A DNA stretch of 64,000 nucleotides, taken from positions 62,001 through 126,000 of the forward strand of contig JAANDG010000145.1 of assembly GCA_036852015.1 (NCBI GenBank), read 5' to 3'. Shown in pieces: positions 35,911-48,836 of this stretch. The position numbers and the translations under genes were made by a program. Position 1 is the stretch's first letter. Each line of letters opens with the position of its first letter. The notes under the pieces were generated by a model that ran no database searches, was not told the origin of the DNA, and saw only the letters and a list, made by a program, of their open reading frames with translations. Source of the DNA: Pelodera strongyloides. Its lineage: Eukaryota > Nematoda > Chromadorea > Rhabditida > Rhabditidae.

Positions 35911-36099
35911 TGAGTATATTGCTCCACTGTTAACAGTGTTTTTTTGCTCTTGCATGACTTTCTAAGTGTGTTCCGAATAAATATATTGATGAATTATTGT
36001 TTTGTTGATGTGGTTTGCATTGTTTTATTGATATAGTGCTTTATTTATTGTTATTTTTATATGTAGGGAACCTGTACCAAACATTCATTTTCCGCAAGT

Positions 36100-36245
36100 T
36101 TACGGCACTGTGCATAAATAGCTGCCGCACGCGTGACCGGGACTGTTCTGGTCACGCATGCAGTCCGTCGGACTGCACGCCAGCGGATTGGATGCCGCAC
36201 GCGTGCTTCATAAATGACTGCACGCCAGCGAAGCGTGACCTGAGA
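36100..36245. repeat. Iterated GCACGC/GCGTGC words
   Basis: Clustered short palindromes (CCGCACGCGTG twice, GGTCACGC, GCAGTCCGTCGGACTGC, GACTGCACGCCAGCG twice). Non-coding and self-complementary. Confidence 0.5.
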
Positions 36246-36477
36246 TAGTTCATCTTGCTAATAGTGATTAAATCAAATAATCGATAAAGGGCGATGATTG
36301 CTTAGAAAATAGAAAATGAAAATAACTTATCAATTATCAGCGGGTGGCCGATGTGAAATGATTAAGACTACTGAAAAAAAAGACTGAAAAGATGTCAAAG
36401 GACATTGAAATTGTACAGTATTCCTCAGTTTTTTTTTCAGCTATATTATAAATTTAAAGTTTGTGCAATCCCCAACT

Positions 36478-36745
36478 CACTGGGCGTGCAAGCTGCAACC
36501 TTACGACATAAAAACTCCATTTGGCAACGTGGTGGCGTGCAAAAATGTACGCCGAATGGAAATGGCGTGCAACTTGCCCGCCGTATCACGCAACTTGCAC
36601 GCCAAAAGCACGAGGCGAAACGGCGTGCAAGCGGCAACCTTACTTATTCACGGCGTGCAAGCGGCAACATCAACTTGCACGCCAGAAGGGAACGCGTACC
36701 ACGTGTTGCCATGCACGCCGCAAAGTTGCCGCTTGCAAGCGAATT
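36478..36745. repeat. Element built from iterated GGCGTGCAA words
   Basis: About eight copies of GGCGTGCAA or its complement TTGCACGCC within 270 bp, four or more in each orientation, often extended to GGCGTGCAAGCGGCAAC. It would fold into many alternative hairpins. The open frames running through it are Cys/Arg-rich artefacts of the word. Confidence 0.6.
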
Positions 36746-37419
36746 TTCACGTTGTAAGACGGAATGGAAAATGTGTAAAACTCCAACATCATAGACGCAT
36801 AGATTTAATGAGAAAGAATAATTTTATATTAATTTTTAGGACGTCAGCTAGAAAGTTTAAAAATAAAAATCAGGAAAACGGAAAACGGAAAACGGAAAAC
36901 ACGTTTGGTTTAGTTTTTCATGGCATAATGTATTGAAAAATATGGGCATAACGTGGAAAAATAGCGGCAGAGGACAGATCAACGTAACCAGCCACCGGTA
37001 AAAAGGTAACACCAACTTTATACATATTAACATATTCAGCAGAAATTTTAACCTTGTATTACTCTAGTACCTGGCATATGTGGTCAGGACGGCTACGGAC
37101 GAAGGACTGCGACTGAGCAACTTTTCCTCCGCAATTGCTACCACAGCACTCTAATCTATTATCATTGGCTTAGGCATTGGACGACCCCTTTAAGCAGGCA
37201 CTGGTCCATCCCTTTAAACATTTCTTGGTTTCATCATATCCTGCAATTTGTGCTTTCTATATGTGACCCAGCGAGTGGAGCTCACATTTCATTCAGGAAT
37301 GGATTTTGTGTAAAGTGATTTGCGATGCCTTTACCCTCGGATTTTGGTAAATGTACTCGCCATTATTCTTAGGAAAATTTCTCACTGTCCCGATAGAGCT
37401 GTAGTTAAGGAGTTAGGGA

Positions 37420-37590
37420 TTAAAGCGAAATGCTAGCCTCTTTGGAAAATTTGCATATGATAAGCAAATCCTATGTATCCTATGCTAATTTTGTACGATC
37501 GTCCACGGCAATCGTACAAAATTAGCGTAGGATACATAGGATTTGCTTATCATATGCAAATTTTCCAAAGGGACTAGCATTTCGTTTTAA
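37420..37590. mobile_element. Palindromic MITE with TTAAAGCGAAATGCTAGCC ends
   Basis: A 171-bp near-perfect palindrome: two arms of about 80 bp around TCCACGGC. The TTAAAGCGAAAT end is shared with the CCGGCC family, but the rest of the arm differs, so this is a separate family using the same terminal signal. Confidence 0.8.
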
Positions 37591-38454
37591 GGCTAGGACC
37601 TAGGACTGTCCTTCAGAGTTCCCAGATGGAAGTCCTGCAGTCATAACTGGTCTAGCGAAGTACTGTTCCATAGCCACCATCAGAGATAATTACGGAATGG
37701 GTAGCAAGGGTAGTTTTAATTGTCGCCATAGTCTACGCTCGAATGCTTAGGTGGTACTACCTAAAGCTTCGGCAGCTTAGGCCATTTGGGTACATAGCCT
37801 TGTCAAAACAGCAGTTGAAACGCGACGCCCGACAATGAGACGGAAGTACAATTTGAGGGGCAGATTTGCAGCCGATCGTGAGGGATTGAAACATTTCAAG
37901 TTACAATGCAAACTACGCGCCAAAGCATGTACAATGTCTTCTAAAAAGTACCATCAGATAAATAGTAACTATAAAGGAAATCGCAAAAGTTTGTTGAAAG
38001 AATTAGTACTTGCCAACACTACAGGTTGAACAATTAGGATATCCATAACACTGCCAAAAACTCCTAAATCCTAAAGGAAGGAAGAGGGGCAAAAAATGGC
38101 GCACGTGTGCCGCGGTTTTTTTTTGTGGGCGCCGCGGTGCAGGTGTAGCTGCGTTTTACTTTTGCCTGCATCTCGGAATATCACGCTCGGAAAACTGCAA
38201 GTGCCAAAATATTACGATTTCAGGGCTGAACAAAAAGGCAAGATCAGAAGGATGATACTAATATGGTACTATTATTAGGGTGGGCAAAAGAGCACTACGT
38301 CTACGGTCTACCAATTGAGCTTTTACATTTCATCTTTCGTTTGATTCAAAATTTCCCGACTAATTTGCAGTCAAGGTTGACAGATTAGAGAAATTGCTAG
38401 AGCGAACTGAAAATAGTTATCAAAAAGTAACCAGCCATTGACAGAGACATGTTC

Positions 38455-38516
38455 TCCCGAAGGTGGGGAAAAATCCCTACCTTCGGGTAAAATCCCCACC
38501 TTCGGGTACCCGGAAA
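38455..38516. repeat. Short CCCGAAGGTGGGGA inverted cluster
   Basis: CCCGAAGGTGGGGA is followed by two copies of the complement CCCCACCTTCGGG (one with a mismatch) within 62 bp. Another example of a short word iterated in both orientations. Confidence 0.5.
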
Positions 38517-39116
38517 ATTACTAAAGACCATAAAATGACAATTTTAGCTGGTATGTATGGACTGCAACAATAACGTGATACAGTGATATGACAATACAAT
38601 ACGAATACCCCTGGGTTTACAACCACTGCGCGCTTATTAGACAAGGGGTCAAGAGTTTATCTGGTGATAACACAGCACACATAAATAAACATAGCATAAA
38701 CACATGAAGGGTCAGAACCATAAAAGGAACATATGGCAAACAATTTGTACGGCACGTTGTGAAGCACATGCCTACTCATGCTCATTATTAATATATTAAA
38801 AAAATAATTAATAAAGTACAAGGAAAAGTAACAACGGAAGTAATAAAGCGAACGGATATCACAGGCTAGCCATAACATCTACTTGCGCGGTCTACACCAC
38901 ATGCACAATAGCTAAGTTTGTTTAAGTTATGACAAATAAACTTGTAGTAATATGGTATATATATTGTTCAATAATATATCACAATTGCCAACAAATTGAA
39001 GGTTCGCACGACTATCCAAGACATTTCCCAGCGCCATCAATATATGTTCCTTATTCAATTGGGCGCAAATTATTCGATTCTATTATGCTCCTTTTTTCAT
39101 TTCTCCCCGTTCCTTC

Positions 39117-39182
39117 TCTCTCTATCTCTCTCTATTTCTCTCTATCTCTCTCTCTCTGTCTTTCTTTCTCTCTCTCTCTCTG
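39117..39182. repeat. (CT)n microsatellite
   Basis: About 65 bp of CTCTCTATCTCT repeat. Confidence 0.85.
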
Positions 39183-39667
39183 CGCGGACAGAAACTCATC
39201 TTTTTGTCCACCATTCCTCGCCTTTTCAGTAGAAAAATAATGGTGAGACTTTGCTTATATAAAAAGAAAAGAGAATTGATTGTGATCCTGGTTTTTGATA
39301 CCTTCTTTTAGTTTAGATATCAACAAGTAATATGCATTATTCTAAACGCAATACACATACAGTAACCTCAAAAACTGAAGTATTTTAATTCCTGCTGAAT
39401 CTCAAAATAGTTCTCCTGTTTTCTGAAGCTTATCACTTACAAAAAGGCTATCGAGAGAGGAGATCAAAAATTGCTCCGAATCAGCATTGCATCGTTATCG
39501 TTATCAAAAAGAGACAAATAACCTTTTGACCTTTCTCATGTACACGTAATGTATCAAAGATATATTGACAGAGGTCCAGATAAACTACAAGAAAAGGTTA
39601 TTAATACATAAAGTACTAAACGATTTCTACACTTTCACGAATAACGGCTCAGAACTCGACAATATAC

Positions 39668-39796
39668 CGTGAAATACCGGCCGTTTTTGAAACGCATCGT
39701 GGACAAATTCTTACTATAACTTCTCTGCATTTTCAAAGCTGCATAAGAACGCTGGTGCACTCGATGTCTTTCAAAAACTGGCCGGTATTTCGCTTG
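39668..39796. mobile_element. MITE, CCGGCC family (copy E, short core)
   Basis: Ends GTGAAATACCGGCC and GGCCGGTATTTCGC are present. The core is shorter than in other copies (129 bp in total), so it carries an internal deletion. Confidence 0.65.
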
Positions 39797-42700
39797 TGAG
39801 ACAAATTTCTATTTTCTACTTCTCAACGACCGTCGATGGAAATAAAACTGTTTAATTATTAAAATAAACTACGTACACGAAAAGCTCCAGGTATATATTG
39901 TACTGTTCTATTGTGGTTGCTTAACGAAACAAGAAAAACAACAAGGCAATCGCAATGATTCACCCATTCGTTGTAACAATTAGAAGCGAATCAGAGAGGA
40001 CATAAAGAATATGGGCGAATAAAGTTCCTGGCCCCCGACACTGTATCAGTTACGGTTGTTGCTAATATATATAACTTACATTTATAATAAGTCTTGACGG
40101 AGTAAAGAAGAATAAATGTGAAGAAACTTTCCTATTAGTTTAGTAAAAAGTTTTTTTTTTTTTGGAATTTGCTTCACAACTGCAAGATGTCTTATTATTA
40201 GTATCTCACACGGCAGTGTGTTTCGCGCAGTATTGAGTTACAATGAAGAGAAGAAGAAGCAAGAATTGTTGGCTGTAATATTTCAATTATTGGCCACTCG
40301 ACAGACGGCCCATATATCTCAATTTTTTTGGTCGATAGTAGAAATTAAAGGGACCAAGGCCCCATCAATAGAAACAATAGAAATAAAAATAAACGATAAA
40401 ATGTATTGCTAGCATAAAGCAAATGGTACAAAACAAAGGAACAAAGCATACAAATTTACAGAAATAGAGCTGTTGTTCGCTCAATCATAAGTGAAGTTCT
40501 ATGGACAAAACAATGTCGGCGGAAAAACTCTAATGTTTGTAGTCTAATTCCTAAGTAGTTTTGTTCAAAATCTTCAACCCAAAAAAAAGAGCGTTCGCGC
40601 CTCAAAATGTCCCGGATTTGTTCGTACTTCCTTTGCGTTTACTGCTTAACTTTTTCACCACTTTTCCCCTTTCGTCTGGCTTAAAAAGCCGCGGAAAATG
40701 AACCTCGAACACCACTTAGAGCATGAGAAAACAAACATGAATTCGGACAAAACGGCAGTTGGTAAAAGAAGGGACGAATCAAATTGAAATAATTGTGTTC
40801 AAATCAGTGTCACATAGATTGCTCACAATGAAGCATTTCATATGCATGAGCCTTGAGAAGGCATGCTACTTCACTAGAATGCGCTTGAACAACATAGCGA
40901 CGTATGATTTACAGGACGTGATGATAAAAAAAAAGATTCGAGCATCTAGTACATTTTTAAACGATTTTTCAAAAGACAAAAGTAAAGCTTGTTACGACAT
41001 CATCAGTTGAGTTAGCATTAATACAAAAAAAAGTAAATAATTGAGTTGAACTAAGTATGCACTACGAGAATATGCCCTAAACATTAATAATATGTCTTTC
41101 TACTAAATAAGTAATATAAATAATACATTAGTAGTATACATATTTGACAAAGCCTTGTCGCACCCTTTGCAATGTCTTTTTCGCCGCCATTTATACTAGT
41201 CTTTTGAGGCGTTCGCTGATTGAATTTCGTTTCGACAAAAAGAATTCTTTTTTTTTACAGAGAAAAGGAACGAAAGTGTGTGAATTTAAATTTAGTGTTA
41301 GCAATGCTACGAATGAGGTTCCAAGTGGTAAATCACTTCATTGTAGGGAAACAAATAAACACAGCCAAAAAGGCGACTTAGAAAACGCACATATTTGGCA
41401 CACTTTAAGTGGGCGCGCAGCACTCGCCCATGACTCGCCAATTCCCCCCCCCCCCAAAAAGGGAACCGAATAAGTAAAATTACTAAAATTGATGTGCTGC
41501 CCACACCCCCCTGTGAGCCCAGTGTTAATTAAGACAATTAAATATAACGTTCATATTCAAACACTGACGAAAAATAATATATCTAATAAAATTGTGGTGA
41601 AAGGCGAAAGTGTGAAATCAAATAAACAAGCTCTACCAAATGACCATTTGTTTTTGAGTATTTCGTCTTCGTAATTTCACTTGAAAACAATTTATCAATG
41701 CAAATGAATTATTTCGTTCGGAATGCCTTCTGGCCAAAAAGATATTAAATTTTCCCGCATTGGCTGAATGATCCATTTGGGACACTACCCTACCCATATG
41801 CGCAGCAAGGCAAGGGAACGCACTTAGAATAGAACGGCGGGGCCCTTGCGTATCTTATACACTTATACTGTGTAGGGCAATATATAAACATCCATACAAT
41901 CAATTACAACAGGGAAAAAAGCTCATACATAAAACAACGGCAAATAATTAATAGTCCTCTATTTTCCCAAAAATAACCATGATAGAAAAATAGGTCGTTG
42001 CCTCATAAAATTGAGATCATTTATAAGGGAAAAGGAAGAGAGCTATCAATTTTGAGCACTAGTTGAGGGTAATATTCTCCACATATGACAGAGAAAGGGT
42101 AGACTTTACTCATAGATGATATATAACTAGTCATAAAAAATCCGATATGGCTACATCGCTACATGCTACATCTATATATGGTTACATCAAATTATCTGTC
42201 ATAATAATAAGTAATAACAAAATAATTATATGAAATTGGTTCGTCGGGCAAGTCTTGCCTATTTTTCAACAACCAGAAGCTAAATCCGCGTCTTTTTGTC
42301 GGAAATCTTAAATCCCCGAAGACCAATAAAAAACAGCAAAAGAACCAGTTGAAGGCTGAGTGATTCTAGCCCAGATTTACCACCGAACGAAGAAGGATAA
42401 ACTTTTATACTTTTATGGTATTCAACAAGAACAGTAGCCGGGAACGCTTCTCGATAGTAAACATTGCTTTCTGACAAACAACCTCTAAACCATGCATTGT
42501 GTCATTTTGCGCCACTTTACAAAGGCATTCGAAGGTATAAATTATTTCTCGTTCATCATACTAGAACAATACTCACTAAGCTAAAGAAGATCACACTTGA
42601 TGTAAGCTGACCTCTATTGATATAAGAGATGTAAGCTAAAGACTAAAGAACAAACAAAAAGCTTCTATGTATATGATATAAATACCAGCGTGACATCTCA

Positions 42701-43940
42701 CAAAAAAAGCAATAAAACGCCAAGAGGGATAGTGGGTAGCATAAGTGCATAAGAATACGTGATTTGAGCCGCTATGCAAAAAAATGGGTGACAAGATATA
42801 AGATAAAATAAGCAGAGTAAAGTTCGGACGAAAGGCAGAGTATGTACCACTGAGCCAGTAATAAAGCTACCATTATATGTATGATATTTAGCTTAATTGA
42901 ATCGTGGTGACTTTCAAACTCCCGTCTGTACACTGCGCGGCGCTACAATGGCGCAAAAATGTTGCGCGGCGATGGCGCGAAGTTTCACGTTGTACTGTAC
43001 TTGTACAGTATACGACATTGCGAGCTTCCTTTTCTTCTTTTTTTGCAATGACGTTAATATCATTGATACACTGCAACATATTTTATTGCATACATACAGT
43101 CACACTATTGTACTATGACTATGATTATGATGATGATAATAGATGTATCGCCAATAGTACAAAAATTGATCAAACATCGATATTTTTAAGAAAGTTGTTT
43201 AAGGTTTAAGTTTATAAGAAAACCCTGCACCTTATCACTTCCTACATACAGTAGTATATGTTAAAAAAACGGTGGGTTACTTTTACCACTCAAAAATCTT
43301 CATGAAAACACACTTCTTCTTAATTTCTTCTAAAATACGCAGAAGGGTCATACATTCATACTTTCACAGCTAGGTCTTCCCGCGATAACAATGCCACAGC
43401 GTTTCAACACAATAAAACTATTAAAGTAATAAAGCAATTTTAGGAAATATTGCTTCAAGAACGGGCGTTTCAATGGTTAATTGCCCATTGCGTGTTCTCG
43501 CTCCAGTATAATTGGCTAATTGAGAATTGAGGATGCGTGTGATGTACGAAATTGGGTTCCGAATTGCCTTTGTTTGGTGTTAGGGATTCTACTTCGAGAA
43601 CAAGAAAACCGCGAAATAAAGTCACTGTATTGACAAACGATTACGTAAATACTAGTAATTTTATTTGAAAAAAAAAGTTACAAATTGTTCGCGTAATTAT
43701 GTTCACCAATAAATGCGCCATGTGAAACATTGCGCGTTGCCAAGTTTGGATTCCTTATAAAATGTACTCAAACACAATTTTTTTTTACATAAATGGATAA
43801 AGTTGGGTTTACAGTTTACACTCACATACAACAGTCAATATTCATAGAACAAATTAATTTCAATTGAATCAATTTTCGTCACCGCAACGCAAAGAACGTC
43901 TGACCTTCTAACTAATTTCACGTACAGTTGGCTTGGCTAA

Positions 43941-44391
43941 TCTTATTATATAAAGGAGAAGAGTTTACTTGGTCTTTTGTTTGTATGCGCGCAACGAAAT
44001 CCTTTCATAAAGAAAATTTTCTATTCGCAATCGAATGGGAACATACAAAATCTTTGCCGCTGGCGGTATTCGAAACCACAGCAGCACCCACTCTCTCGCT
44101 TCACAGTCCAACGCTCTACCTGCTGAGCTATGCTAGCTTATGACGAGGATAATCCTCTGCCCTACATACAGCACCTTCAATAGCAAATTTGCATGGTGGC
44201 ATTAGTCGAGTGGTGATCCAAACTGATTATTATACGTTTCCACAATCAGAGACGTGTGATTGTGTGGGAGGAGAAAGAGACGAGAGTTAACTTTTTAAAT
44301 CGTAGAATCCTTTTTTTAAATAGAGAAACAATCGGCCGAAGGCCGATTCCTCCAGTCGGAGAAGAGCCCGTAGGGCTCTTCGAACGGCTGG
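43941..44391 (+). mobile_element. Non-autonomous Helitron with tRNA-like cargo
   Basis: It begins A then TCTTATTATATAAAGGAGAA and ends CTGG before T. Near the 3' end are two hairpins (CGGCCGAAGGCCG and AGAGCCCGTAGGGCTCT); the last stops about 11 bases before CTGG. Inside, on the minus strand at about 44060-44145, is a tRNA-like segment with TAGCTCAGCAGGTAGAGC (box A) and GGTTTCGAATACC (box B) whose anticodon stem does not pair. The first 60 bp match the Helitron at 16122. Confidence 0.65.
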
Positions 44392-45101
44392 TATATAATA
44401 GGGCAAACTCGGGTTCAAGAGTCGCAATTTTTCACGTAGCCGACTCAATTACATGTAAAAGACAGTTCGACTAACATCGTCAGATAAAGATAAATTCCTA
44501 CATCAATCATAGGTCACAAACTACATCCAATCCATCATGTCTGCTCTTATTACACACGTAAACAAGGCATTTGCATCGATTCTAGGCTGTTATAACTGAT
44601 ATTTTTCTTAGAGAAAGAGGAAAGATTGTCTTGAAGCCTGGAACAAGACGATTTTCCCCCTCACTTTTCAGGGAAAGGGAAATCAAACACTGAACTAGTT
44701 CCCCCAGCTATTGGTAAAGGGAACATCAAATTTGCATACCAAGCAAACAGACAGATTTCCAGCACACTCTCGACTCTCGCATCTGACATGAAGGCATCCA
44801 ATCAAGACAAAACAAATTACAAACATATTTATTGAGACAACTTTTTTTGCACTACACTTCTAAACCCGCTGAACTACCTTACATAGAAAAATTACAACGA
44901 TATAAACAAAAATACTGCACACTCACCCTATACACACAAAAACAGTTTCCATCCTATAATAATGCCATTCTATTTCATAAGCAGTTATTATGTTATACCG
45001 TAATTCATAGCACACTTGTTTAGGTCACAATCGTATACTTATGACAATTTATGCATGAAAATAAGATCAATTTCTCTACTAATAAACATCTACTTCCCCA
45101 T

Positions 45102-48100
45102 TCAGCTAGCTAGTTCAATTCTCTCAACCATCTGTAATATATTCATTGCTTGAAGTAAAAGAGGACGGTCGATCATTTGACCACGGAATGAGAAGGCTCC
45201 CTTACCTGAACAAAATCTATTATTCACGATGCAAGAAAAAAAAAGCAAAAGGGTGAAAATACAGACGGTTTCATAATCAGCATAGAACCTGAACTCTACG
45301 GCCTGCCGTTCAGGTTCAGAAACAACAATTCAGCACTTTTCCGCCGCAACAAAAAAATGCTATAAATGATCTCGGGAAGGGCTGGCTCAAAGCAAACCTT
45401 CTAGGACTTCATAACTCAGCTGACGAACTATAAACTAAGCACCGAACCTTGTTTCTGATGTTCTGCGAACGCAGGTGCCAATTCTCTAGCCCATTCAATA
45501 CGCTCTTTCGGTGGAAGATACGCATCTTGGATGATAGGAACCTTAAAGGATTTTTATTTAATTTTATATCTATTTTATAAAAGAATCAAAATTTCTAGCA
45601 AAGATGTCAAACTGAAGACATATAATAGTTCACCATACCTTGCAATTAGATAATTAGCAAATAAAAGGATTTTTACGGGTACTACCAAGACTACCGTAAC
45701 ATTACATCGCTTCCGACGAAATTTTCTTCAGATAAGACGGAGCCAATTAGCAAGAAGACTTATAATTACCTGTGATGGGTGAATGCTCTGTTTCCCTGTG
45801 AATCCCCATCCCCTTCCCTGTTCACACGCACTCTTCAATCCATCACTATTCTTCAAATCAATGTACACCGAATCAATTGCCTGGAAATTGTAAAATACAA
45901 ACTACTGTATCCGTATCCAGGTAAATCATAGTGAATATATTAGAAACTGATAAGTGCACCATTGACTAAAACTAAAGGTTGGCCCTAACCACTCTAATAC
46001 ACACTTGTCATACTAGAACAACTTACTAGTGTATGTCTTTTTTCACATTCACTTTTACATTTTCAAAATACTAGTTTAATACTTTTAAGCATAATTGAAA
46101 CTTATTTTATATTTTATTAGATTTCTGTTCCTATTACTGACTATTCACAGTTGGGCGATAGTTTCAGAAAACGCTATACCTGAAGTTGAAAGGCCTTGCA
46201 TACTGTCACGAACCTCTGTCTCGCATACAGATTCTCTAACCCTTCTGATGTACGCGTCGCTCCTGAAACACACAAATTCCTTATCATTTGATTATACATT
46301 CGATTGCGATAATCGTGATTCCTTGATTGTAAAATAGTTTCAAGACATCGAGTGATTGGTCATCTGGAACATCGTCTACACTGTTTGGAACATCTGCGGA
46401 ACAATTCGAACAAAAGTCAATGGTAAAAGCTTTGAACATTACATACTGTATTTAACCACCGCTCAATAAAGAAAACGCTTTGAAAATATAATATCAAACT
46501 TAACAATTAACTCACTAGTCCGAGTCTACTGAAAAGATTGCAGTTATAAATTTTAGACGCACGAGTCAACGCTCTACTACATAAATTGAATTGTATAATT
46601 AAGAGTCCGCCGAAGACAGAGTCCCCAACAAAACCCAATAGTAATATTCTTATTCTTTTTCAAAATACGCAAGTCAATTACACCATTACGTAGGACTAGA
46701 AAATGATGTACTATGAAATATTCACCCATTGAATGGGACAATGTAATTCACATTCTCACCCACAATTATATCAGGAGAGGAGGTAGACACCCGTTAAACC
46801 TGTTAGAAATCGAGGTTGCTGATAAATAAAAGAACGCAGTCTACTTGGGAGAAGGCAATTGTGAGTAATCTTTGAAATTTTTTAACTGTTCAGCTATTTT
46901 TACATCAAATCATATTCAAATCAAGCAATCGACATTAGTAAAGGATCATTCAACTGACCTTGAATTTTCTGCACTTTTGATGTAAATAAATATTCATCTT
47001 AATAATTCGATTTCGAGCTCCCCTTCACAGATAGTTGTCCCATTTCAGATGAAGCTCCATCTTATCCTAATATTCACATTCGCACTATTCTCACTGAGTT
47101 CCACTCAATGGATGATGTACCCCCGATATCCGCCATATTACAGGTGACCGCGTGAAAACATAGTAGGAACCATTAATAAGCAGGTACTGTAGTACAAAGT
47201 TACAAACAGAGATAATAGAACGAGAGAGAGGGAGAGAGAGAGAGAGAGAGAGAAACACACACACACACACTTGCCATGAGATATTTCGCGGCGCGCGGTT
47301 TGGTTGTGCCAAAGGAAAGGTGACAATTCCATATGGCGCGCACCAGCCGCGTAAAGTCCAAAAAGTGCGCCGACTAAAGTTTACCTTTCGCGCAATCGCG
47401 GCGCCGCGCGCGCCCCTTTTTGAACGACGATGCCGCAGTAGTTTCGTCAGTGTTGACTCTACACGTGTTTTAGGAACCGCGGGTTCGGAGGCGGAGGCTT
47501 TGGTGGTGGTGGGCGTCGGTTCGGTGGCGGTGGTATCCAAGGTGGTCTTCGTGGTGCGATGATTGGAGGAATGCTTGGCGCTGTTGTTGGGAAATAATCC
47601 TCACATACTCAATCCACACTATGATCCAGAGCGTGATGCACACTACCCGTATATAAAACTTTTCCGACAAATTCTTGTTCACTATATCAAATGATCAAAT
47701 CCTTTAAAATTTAAACTACTAGTTGAGGAAACTTGTACCGAAATGCCCAAAAGGGCGTTAAAGTTGTCCGCAATAAAAGAACCGTTATACAGCACCTTAT
47801 TGAACGAACAGAATGAGCACATCACAGATCACAAACAGGTGAGGTGAATCACACTGCTAGACACTTCATCAAAAGCGACAACACAAAGAGGTTCAGTTTG
47901 TTGAGCGAAACCGACTGACAAAAGACAACAATAAACATATACGTTCGCTGAAGCTGAAGAGGCTTGAAAAACAACACCCGATGTAACTAGTAGTTACACC
48001 TCGTAAACTCCAACAAACCAGACGAAGCTGACTAGCAACATCTTTAGCTACCAACACACAACCCTAATCTTCAGTTCCCTTAGTTCCCTATAATATCCTT

Positions 48101-48780
48101 TTCGTGAAAAATTCCGCTTCCAAAAAGTGACCAATGTGAGACAAGGGAATCAAAAGGGCATATCACCGAGCTCGAGACTTTAGGAAGAAATAGCGTGCAA
48201 ATAATGGAGACCCTACCTAAGATCGGAATCCTAAACCTACAATCGCTGATAAACAATATCAACGACGATAAAACGAACTTGTTCAGCAGAACTACGTTGG
48301 AGGTAGTATGATCAGTTCACCAAAGACAACAGGAAGAAATAGAAACGAAAAACAAGAGATTCCGAATAAAGTACACAAATGATAGAGATACCAGTCAGGG
48401 TCATGGAAACGCTTTGGGAAAAACAGGGAGAGAGAGAGATAGGAGAGATATAGGAGAGGGAGAGATCGGAGAGAGAAACAGGAGAGAATTATACCAAGAA
48501 TACAGAGAGTCATGTTCAAGCTTCTCGAAGCTACTAGACAACATCCCGTTAAGAGACCCCATACCACCAGACACCGTCTAGAAACGGTTGATCATAAAAG
48601 ATCGCTATAAGTGAAGGAGAGCCAAAAAATACCGTCGGATCGGTTGCCGAACTCAAACTGACAAAGGCTATATAAGGAGAAAAGGAGAGAGATCAAGCTG
48701 TCACACCTAAAATCCTATTCGTCCCATAAGATAACAAAACACTACTCCGTTTAAAACTAGCACACAATATTAACACTAGC

Positions 48781-48836
<56 letters not shown>

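Larger units (their letters stand above)
36961..43936. other. Seven-kilobase interval without recognisable genes
   Basis: AT-rich DNA with short open frames that show no similarity, intron structure or codon bias I can recognise. It contains MITEs at 37420-37590 and 39668-39796, a small hairpin at 38455-38516 and a CT tract at 39117-39182. I cannot exclude small or non-coding RNA genes. Confidence 0.5.

Noticed and set aside
46335..46400. Possible extra CLYBL exon (DVPNSVDDVPDDQSL)
   Set aside because: The exons on either side (49904-50054 and 46180-46262) already join in phase to give the conserved CADI-GATRTSEG; adding this would break the family alignment.
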